Shown here: positions 58,216 through 64,000 of the stretch, one piece after another
How positions within the stretch are numbered: position 1 is the first letter of the stretch
How the letters are laid out: each line of letters opens with the position of its first letter
Origin: an uncultured Bacteroides sp.
Lineage (GTDB): Bacteria > Bacteroidota > Bacteroidia > Bacteroidales > Bacteroidaceae
Assembly: GCA_949294185.1 (NCBI GenBank)
Contig: CASFGA010000010.1
Location: 62,001 to 126,000, forward strand
Direction of reading: 5' to 3'
DNA: 64,000 nt
Translations under genes and position numbers: made by a program
Notes under the pieces: generated by a model
Told to the model about the DNA's origin: nothing
Seen by the model: only the letters and a program-made list of their open reading frames with translations
Database searches by the model: none

Positions 58216-60564
58216 ATGAAAGGACTAAAGACTTATTTCACATTCCTTGAGCACAACAAGCTCTTTACACTTGTCAACGTTGCCGGACTCAGCATCTCGC
58301 TGATGCTCGTACTGCTCATTGCCGATATGGTGACCCGCCAGCTTACCGTAGACAAAGACCTGCCCGATGCCGACCGCATAAGCATCTTTGCCAATGAGGT
58401 ATGGGCAGGGGCACACTATAACCTGGGCGACCGCCTGCAGAGCCGCTATCCGGAGATAGAGGACTGGTCGGCTCTGACGGCATGGAAAACTGCTGTGGAG
58501 ATTGACGGCAAGCCCGTCACCCTGACCGGGGGAATGGTGAGGAAGAACTTCTTCCTGCTGTTCCGCTTCCCCGTCTTCGAGGGAAGCCGCGAGCATCTGC
58601 TGGCGGACGACAACGGTGCCGTCATTACCCGCTCGGCGGCCAAGCGGCTGTTTGGGACGGAACACGCCATGGGCATGACGATGAAGGTTCCGGATTGGGA
58701 CGACCAAACGTATACCGTGACCGGCATCATCGAGGATATCGACAACTCGGTAATCTCGTCGGAGATGGAGATATTCCTCCCTTATGAGAACATGAAATAC
58801 ATCAACCCGGCCTGCGCCATCGAAGATACCCACATGAGCAACGCGGCTTCCGCGGCCCTGTTCATCCGCACCACGCCGGGAAGCGACCTCAACCAAAAGG
58901 AGGCCGACATGGTGGCCTACATGAAGGAGTTCTTCTGGATATACCAATATGAAACCGTGAAGCATGCCCGGTTCATTCCCCTGCGCGACTTCTACTTCTC
59001 CGGAACTCCCTCGAACGCGATGCTGAACCAATACGACTTCAAGCTTGTCATCATCTTCCTGACGACAGGTCTGCTCATCCTGTTCATGGCGGTATTCAAC
59101 TACGTAAGCATGAGCCTGGCACAAACCTCCTACCGTGCAAAGGAGATGGCCACGCGCCGCCTGCTCGGTTCCTCCCGCCCCGAAGTCTTCTGGCGCATGA
59201 TAGCGGAATCGTTCATACTTACGCTGACGTCCTTCGTCGCCGGATTTCTGATGGCAAAGGCGGTCGAGCCGAAGGCGATGGAACTGCTCAATGTCAGACT
59301 GGACTTGGCAGGCGACCTCTCCGCCCCTACCGTGCTGGCATATATCGCCTTGACGGCCGTCCTCTCGCTGCTTGCGGGATTCGTTCCCGCCACCATCCTT
59401 TCAAACTACAATCCGATGGATGTGGTGAAAGGCACCTTCCGCCGCAAGACGAAAGCCGTCTACTTGCGTATGCTCAACATCGTTCAATGCGGACTGACCG
59501 CCGCCATGCTTGCCTGCTCCCTCTATCTGAGCATACAGATATACCGCATCCTCCATGCCCCACTGGGATATGAATACGGGCACGTGCTGATATACGAGGG
59601 TGCGGCAGACCTTCAGAATCTGCAGCGCTTCCGCGATGAAGTGAAGAAGCTGCCTTATGTGAAGCGTGTCTCCTTCTCGCAGGGAACGCCCCACAACAGG
59701 GGGAACAACAACACGACCTACATCCCGGTTGCCGACAGCTCACTGGTGATGAGCTTCCAAACGTTTGTGGCCGATTCCACGTTCTTCGACATCTATCACA
59801 TCCGCATCACGGAAGACCGCCATACACTCGCCGACGAAGCCCATGTGTTCCTGAGCGAAAAGGCGATGAAAGACCTGGAATCTGCCGGGCTGAAAGACTA
59901 TTATCCGGTGGGAAACGGTCGTGTGAACATTGCAGGAGTGTTCAAGGACTTCCATATCGGCCGGTCGCTCATCGACAACGACATCCATCCCTTGCAGATA
60001 ATGGTCATTCCGTCGGACCATATCTATCCGTGGAACATATCCGTGGAGGTGCAGGACGGCGATCTGGCAAGTTATCAGAAGGAGACAGACCGGCTTTATT
60101 CCGAAGCAATCGGCGGCATCCCCTTTGAGTCGAAATGGTATGGCGACCTGATGACCGACCTGTATTCCGACTTCACAAGGATGAACAAGCTGATGGCTGT
60201 CTTTACCTGTGCCGCCTTCCTGATCTCCCTGCTGGGTCTGACGGCCATGAGCCTCTATTTCATCGCACAGAGGAAACGCGACATCGCTATCCGCAAGGCG
60301 TTCGGCTCAAGCACAAGACACGAGCAGTGGAAGCTGATGCACTTCTCACTCATCTCCGTGGGCATCAGTCTGCTGATAGCCGTCCCGCTCACGATATTCG
60401 GCATACACCAGATAGACAAGATTGTGACCTACGACAGTTCTTTCCCGTGGTGGGTTCCGATATCCGCATACCTGACGGTAGCCGCCCTGTCAATCGGCTC
60501 CGTATGGCTCATCAGCCTGAAAGCGACACGGGAGAATCCCGTCAATAACCTGAAGACTGAGTAG
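58216..60564 (+). CDS. MacB/FtsX-type ABC transporter permease 2
   Basis: 782 residues, same layout as permease 1: N-terminal helix LVNVAGLSISLMLVLLIADMV, MacB-type periplasmic domain, FtsX helices (IIFLTTGLLILFMAVFNYVSMSLAQTSYRAKEMATRRLLGSS), a second periplasmic domain and a last FtsX set (FLISLLGLTAMSLYFIAQRKRDIAIRKAFGSS). Permeases 1 and 2 are of equal length but differ clearly in sequence, so they probably form a heterodimer. The same missing-ATPase remark applies. Confidence 0.93.
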   Translation: MKGLKTYFTFLEHNKLFTLVNVAGLSISLMLVLLIADMVTRQLTVDKDLPDADRISIFANEVWAGAHYNLGDRLQSRYPEIEDWSALTAWKTAVEIDGKPVTLTGGMVRKNFFLLFRFPVFEGSREHLLADDNGAVITRSAAKRLFGTEHAMGMTMKVPDWDDQTYTVTGIIEDIDNSVISSEMEIFLPYENMKYINPACAIEDTHMSNAASAALFIRTTPGSDLNQKEADMVAYMKEFFWIYQYETVKHARFIPLRDFYFSGTPSNAMLNQYDFKLVIIFLTTGLLILFMAVFNYVSMSLAQTSYRAKEMATRRLLGSSRPEVFWRMIAESFILTLTSFVAGFLMAKAVEPKAMELLNVRLDLAGDLSAPTVLAYIALTAVLSLLAGFVPATILSNYNPMDVVKGTFRRKTKAVYLRMLNIVQCGLTAAMLACSLYLSIQIYRILHAPLGYEYGHVLIYEGAADLQNLQRFRDEVKKLPYVKRVSFSQGTPHNRGNNNTTYIPVADSSLVMSFQTFVADSTFFDIYHIRITEDRHTLADEAHVFLSEKAMKDLESAGLKDYYPVGNGRVNIAGVFKDFHIGRSLIDNDIHPLQIMVIPSDHIYPWNISVEVQDGDLASYQKETDRLYSEAIGGIPFESKWYGDLMTDLYSDFTRMNKLMAVFTCAAFLISLLGLTAMSLYFIAQRKRDIAIRKAFGSSTRHEQWKLMHFSLISVGISLLIAVPLTIFGIHQIDKIVTYDSSFPWWVPISAYLTVAALSIGSVWLISLKATRENPVNNLKTE

Positions 60565-60582
60565 CCCGACTGCCTTCTCCCG

Positions 60583-60651
60583 CGGAAGCCGATTACGGCC
60601 AAAACAGATTTTGAACAGAGAAGAATCTTTTTTGACCATAATCGGCTTCCG
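60583..60651 (+). terminator. Large stem-loop ending the efflux operon
   Basis: CGGAAGCCGATTACGGCC at 60583-60600 pairs with 60634-60651 at 16 of 18 positions, loop 33 bases, 19 bases after the permease stop. The loop holds an AT-rich element similar to one at 37675-37700. Confidence 0.55.
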
Positions 60652-60680
60652 GTTTGTATAGGAGACAATAAATTTATCCG

Positions 60681-60688
60681 TATCTTTG
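60681..60688 (+). promoter_or_regulatory. Putative -7 box of queD-queE
   Basis: TATCTTTG matches TAnnTTTG; a TTTG at 60653-60656 could be the -33 element but is 24 bases away. The start codon is 65 bases downstream. Confidence 0.45.
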
Positions 60689-60753
60689 CAGCGGCGTTGA
60701 GGTGACATCAGACGCCTTTCATATATTTCAAACAAATTTATCGAAGGTATTGT

Positions 60754-61086
60754 ATGTACACTGTAATCAAGCGAATGGAGGTTTCGGCAGCGCATGCCCT
60801 GAAACTTTCCTACCCCAGCAAATGCGAACGCCTGCACGGGCACAACTGGATCATCACCGTATATTGCCGCGCAGAAAGGCTGAACGCCGACGGGATGGTG
60901 ACAGACTTCAGCCACATCAAAGACACAGTGATGGGCACACTCGACCACCAGAATCTGAATGATGTGCTTTCCTGCAACCCCACGGCGGAAAACATCGCCC
61001 GATGGATATGCGAACGGGTGGAAAACTGCTATAAAGTGGAGGTCTGTGAATCGGAAGGTAATACGGCTGTCTATGAGAAAGATTAA
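60754..61086 (+). CDS. queD: 6-carboxytetrahydropterin synthase QueD
   Basis: 110 residues, small PTPS family. Zinc ligands His14, His28 and His30 lie in SAAHALKL and RLHGHNW; catalytic Cys24 in SKCERLHG; DHQNLND and PTAENIARW are typical. It makes 6-carboxytetrahydropterin from dihydroneopterin triphosphate in queuosine/7-deazaguanine synthesis. The next gene, queE, overlaps it by 14 bases. Confidence 0.95.
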   Translation: MYTVIKRMEVSAAHALKLSYPSKCERLHGHNWIITVYCRAERLNADGMVTDFSHIKDTVMGTLDHQNLNDVLSCNPTAENIARWICERVENCYKVEVCESEGNTAVYEKD

Positions 61087-61624
61087 CGAGATATTCTACA
61101 GCCTTCAGGGAGAAGGATTCCATACGGGCACGCCCGCCGTATTCGTGCGCTTTTCGGGCTGCAACCTGAGATGCAGCTTCTGTGACACCAATCATGAGAA
61201 CGGCACCGAAATGTCTGACGACGAACTGATGGAGAAAGTTTCGGCCTATCCATGCCGCATGGTCATCCTGACGGGAGGCGAACCGGGTCTGTGGATTGAC
61301 GACGAACTGATAGAGCGTCTGCACGCCGCAGGCAAGTATGTGGCCATCGAAACGAACGGAACGTGTGTCTTGCCCGAGGCTATCGACTGGGTGACCTGCT
61401 CGCCGAAGCAGGGAGCAACGCTCCGCATCCGCCGCATTGATGAGGTAAAAGTGGTATATACGGGAACAGGGCAAGATATTGCCTCTTATCTTGCCCTGCC
61501 CGCCAAACATCATTTCCTCCAGCCCTGCTCCTGCCGCAATACCGACGAGGTCATCGCCTACATCAAGACGCATCCCCAGTGGCGGCTGAGCTTGCAGACG
61601 CACAAACTTGTCAATTTTCCTTAG
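61073..61624 (+). CDS. queE: 7-carboxy-7-deazaguanine synthase QueE
   Basis: 183 residues from the ATG at 61073; the longer frame would lie over most of queD. Radical SAM cluster motif GCNLRCSFC (CxxxCxxC) after EIFYSLQGEGFHTGTPAVFVR, then MVILTGGEPGLW and VAIETNGTCVLP. It converts 6-carboxytetrahydropterin to CDG. Its last 14 bases overlap the convergent malQ coding end. Confidence 0.95.
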   Translation: MRKINEIFYSLQGEGFHTGTPAVFVRFSGCNLRCSFCDTNHENGTEMSDDELMEKVSAYPCRMVILTGGEPGLWIDDELIERLHAAGKYVAIETNGTCVLPEAIDWVTCSPKQGATLRIRRIDEVKVVYTGTGQDIASYLALPAKHHFLQPCSCRNTDEVIAYIKTHPQWRLSLQTHKLVNFP

Positions 61625-64000
61625 CCCGTTCACCGCGTCCGCTGGCGGAAACCACCTCACGGATAAGTTCGTTCAGCCCGTCCGCCTTCATCAGCTGCTC
61701 CAACGTGATGTGCATACGCCAGTGCCAATAGTTGTGCGGGTCGGCAGGAACATTGATGCGCTCGGCCTTGACATCCGGATTGCGCAAAGTCTCGTCCATC
61801 GAAGTCCAGTCTTGCCATGTCAGGATGCACAGCATAGAAGGGCTCTCCAGATGCTGCATGATGACTTCCCGGCACAGCCATGCAGGAGCGTGTTCGGGCA
61901 CCTCCCCCCAATGATGAAGCTCATTGTGATAAAAACGCTCGGTAAGAGCCGCATCTTCCTCCCACCATCCGCGCAGTGTAGACATGTCATGCGTGCCGAT
62001 GGTACATACGGAATGGAAAGGATATCCGCTCACGCACCCGAATTCCTGCCCCATGGCTTTCGGCATGCGCTGTATCTCAAGCGACAGAATCTGTAGCTCG
62101 TTCATCACCCACGGCACACAATCGGGCACCATGCCCAAGTCTTCCCCACAGACCAACATGGGAGTGGACTGTGTGAGTACGGGCAGTTTCTTCATCGCCT
62201 CGTGATACCAGAACTCGTTATGCCGTTGATAATAATAATGATTATAAAGATGGTTGAAGGCTTCCTGCTCCTGCGACGACAGTTGCTTGAAGATATAATC
62301 AGTCTGTACGGCAATGCGCGGATGATAAAGCTCCGGATTCTTCCGGTCGGGGACAAACAAGACATCGCTGATCAAAGCATAAAGGTTTTCTTTCAAGCGC
62401 AGACTTTCGGCATCGGTCTTACCTTCAAAAAAAGCTTCCACCTTGCGCTGCGTGTCAAACTCCGGACGCATTTCATACAGATCATGGTGAAGCGGACGCA
62501 CGAACGTATGGCGAACGTAACCGCTCTGCTCGCCAAAAACCGTATTCAGAATGTATTCATTGATAAACGGCCGAAGCATATCCGCACGGAAATTCAAGCC
62601 GAAACTACGTATTTCATCGGCACTCATCGGAAGAGCCGGAACAAACTGCCCCAACAGCCCGTGAACGCTATGCTCGGGTATCTCCCATATCCGGAAGAAA
62701 CCCAATATATGGTCAATGCGATAAGCTGTGAAATATTCAGCCATCTTTGCGAAACGGCGACGCCACCACAGATAATTGTCTTTTTCCATCACCTCCCAGT
62801 CATAGGTAGGAAATCCCCAGTTCTGTCCGTTTGCAGAAAAAGCATCCGGAGGTGCTCCCGCCTGCCCGTTCAAATTGAAATAATAAGGTTCCACCCATGA
62901 CTCTACGCTGCTGCGGCTGATGCCGATAGGAATATCGCCCTTTAGAATGACACCTTTCTGACGGGCATGACAAGCGACAGACAACAGCTGCACGTGAAGC
63001 TGATACTGAAGATAATAATAGAATCCGATATACGGAAACGCTTCGCTATCGGGGGAACAGAGCTGCTCGACTTCATCCCTGTCGTATTTGCCATAGGCTT
63101 TCCACGAACGGAAGTCAGGCGTTCCATACAAATCACGCAAATAACTGAAAGCTGCATACGGACGCAACCAATGCTCATTGTCCACAAAAAATTCAATGAA
63201 CGGCTTCGACTGCAGGACTTTCTCCCCTTCCTGACGATAGATTTCCCTCAAATAAGCACGTTTCAAGCGGTTGACTTCCTCATAGTCCACTGCCGGTAAA
63301 GCGTTCAGACGCACCCGCTTTTCTTCAAAGTCTTTAGCCAACTTCCAGTCGGACAACGAAGGAAGCTGACGAAGGTCGATGAACATGGGATGAAAAGCAT
63401 AGATAGAAATACTGTTATAAGGGTAAGAGTCAGTCCATGTCCCGCTCATTGTCGTATCATTAATCGGCAAAATCTGTACAACATGCTGGCCGGTAGCAGC
63501 CGCCCAAGTGACAAATGTCTCCAAATCACCAAAGTCGCCTACACCGAAACTTCCCTCCGAACGCAAAGAAAAGACAGGAATGGCCGTTCCTGCAAACTTA
63601 CGCGCCGGAAGAGCAAAAAAGACTTCCGTATCCATAGGCAGATAAGTCTCCCCTCGTTGCAGCGGCTGAATATGAAACACCCGGTTCGGACAAGATTCCC
63701 ACTCTTCCACAGCACCGCTTTCTGCATTTATCGCAACAAATTTATATTCAAACGGAGATTCTAAAGACGAAGCATCCAATGTAATATGCCATACATTCGG
63801 CTGAACTTCCTGCATCCGCAAAGGTCTGCAATATTCCCAATTTCCCAAAGCGTTACAGCTTCCGATAATTCCCAATGCCTGATTGTGACAACTTAATTCC
63901 GGACAAAGCGCCCTGAAAGTAATGCAACTTCCGACACCATCAGAAAGCTTATTGTAAGATTGAGGCTGATAGATGCCATTGAATGCGGAACTATACCGAT
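61611..64000 (-). CDS. malQ: 4-alpha-glucanotransferase (amylomaltase) with N-terminal CBM20, N-terminus cut by window edge
   Basis: The frame is open to base 64000 with no stop, so about 796 residues are visible and the start lies outside; an internal TTG near 63875 is not the true start. The visible N-terminal part is starch-binding CBM20-like (LGIIGSCNALGNWEYCRPL ... NVWHITLDAS ... FEYKFVAIN). The GH77 barrel has FSLRSEGSFGVGDFGDL, the nucleophile in AYRIDHILGFFRIW, the acid/base in LVCGEDLGMVP, and the third Asp in TIGTHDMSTLRGWW. It transfers alpha-1,4-glucan chains in maltodextrin/glycogen metabolism. Its coding end overlaps the queE end by 14 bases. Confidence 0.95.
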   Translation of the reverse strand, partial: RYSSAFNGIYQPQSYNKLSDGVGSCITFRALCPELSCHNQALGIIGSCNALGNWEYCRPLRMQEVQPNVWHITLDASSLESPFEYKFVAINAESGAVEEWESCPNRVFHIQPLQRGETYLPMDTEVFFALPARKFAGTAIPVFSLRSEGSFGVGDFGDLETFVTWAAATGQHVVQILPINDTTMSGTWTDSYPYNSISIYAFHPMFIDLRQLPSLSDWKLAKDFEEKRVRLNALPAVDYEEVNRLKRAYLREIYRQEGEKVLQSKPFIEFFVDNEHWLRPYAAFSYLRDLYGTPDFRSWKAYGKYDRDEVEQLCSPDSEAFPYIGFYYYLQYQLHVQLLSVACHARQKGVILKGDIPIGISRSSVESWVEPYYFNLNGQAGAPPDAFSANGQNWGFPTYDWEVMEKDNYLWWRRRFAKMAEYFTAYRIDHILGFFRIWEIPEHSVHGLLGQFVPALPMSADEIRSFGLNFRADMLRPFINEYILNTVFGEQSGYVRHTFVRPLHHDLYEMRPEFDTQRKVEAFFEGKTDAESLRLKENLYALISDVLFVPDRKNPELYHPRIAVQTDYIFKQLSSQEQEAFNHLYNHYYYQRHNEFWYHEAMKKLPVLTQSTPMLVCGEDLGMVPDCVPWVMNELQILSLEIQRMPKAMGQEFGCVSGYPFHSVCTIGTHDMSTLRGWWEEDAALTERFYHNELHHWGEVPEHAPAWLCREVIMQHLESPSMLCILTWQDWTSMDETLRNPDVKAERINVPADPHNYWHWRMHITLEQLMKADGLNELIREVVSASGRGERAKEN

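Noticed and set aside
61611-63875. Complete malQ beginning near 63875
   Set aside because: The codon there is TTG in the middle of an open frame that runs to the window end; the CBM20-like region continues upstream.

Overview
The window reads as a chromosome segment of a gut-type Bacteroidales bacterium, probably family Bacteroidaceae (genus not determinable here). The evidence is two SusC/SusD pairs, an ECF sigma/FecR pair, GH92/GH115/GH31/GH2 enzymes, NVEALA-type peptides, a fused CBM-GH77 amylomaltase, a Bacteroides-type arginine cluster and many Bacteroidetes -7 promoter boxes (TAnnTTTG). I found no rRNA, tRNA, CRISPR array, insertion sequence or phage gene. Both window ends cut through a gene.

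Layout. (1) 1-7.8 kb, minus strand: a SusC/SusD transporter operon ending in a glycerophosphodiesterase-like protein, a secreted DUF218 protein and a secreted propeller-like protein (cut by the edge). (2) 8.1-9.6 kb: cysS. (3) 9.6-15.4 kb: an accessory-looking locus. A membrane-anchored winged-helix regulator is divergent from two cysteine-containing NVEALA micro-proteins, which are followed by three six-bladed-propeller lipoproteins and an AT-rich thioredoxin-like protein. (4) 15.7-17.7 kb: a GH92 mannosidase. (5) 17.8-25.8 kb: argE, the rex-FAH-ispF operon, a SUI1-family gene, and the argR-GNAT-argG-argC-argD operon. (6) 26-34.6 kb: housekeeping genes (methyltransferase-recO; dgt divergent from dut; a TPR lipoprotein-DUF4292-EnvC envelope operon; class II aldolase with a strong promoter and terminator). 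(7) 35-49.3 kb: a polysaccharide utilisation locus (GH2, GH31, GH115, SusD, SusC with STN domain, FecR, and a divergently placed ECF sigma factor). (8) 49.4-60.6 kb: an NtrC-family two-component system facing a TolC/HlyD/GIN/ABC-permease efflux operon, with a sigma-54-like promoter and a 45-bp inverted repeat placed like an enhancer; a 22-bp tandem repeat array separates the two permease genes. (9) 60.7-64 kb: queD-queE converging on malQ (cut by the edge).

How the genes work together. Region 7 has the standard parts of a trans-envelope-signalled PUL: the STN-type SusC senses substrate, FecR relays, and the sigma factor activates, but here the sigma gene is split off divergently around a perfect 10-bp palindrome. 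Region 8 looks like a self-contained stress or antimicrobial-peptide response unit. Region 3 is the least understood part. The regulator's periplasmic domain, the peptides and the thioredoxin-like protein all carry cysteines, which suggests (inference only) an envelope peptide or redox sensing circuit.
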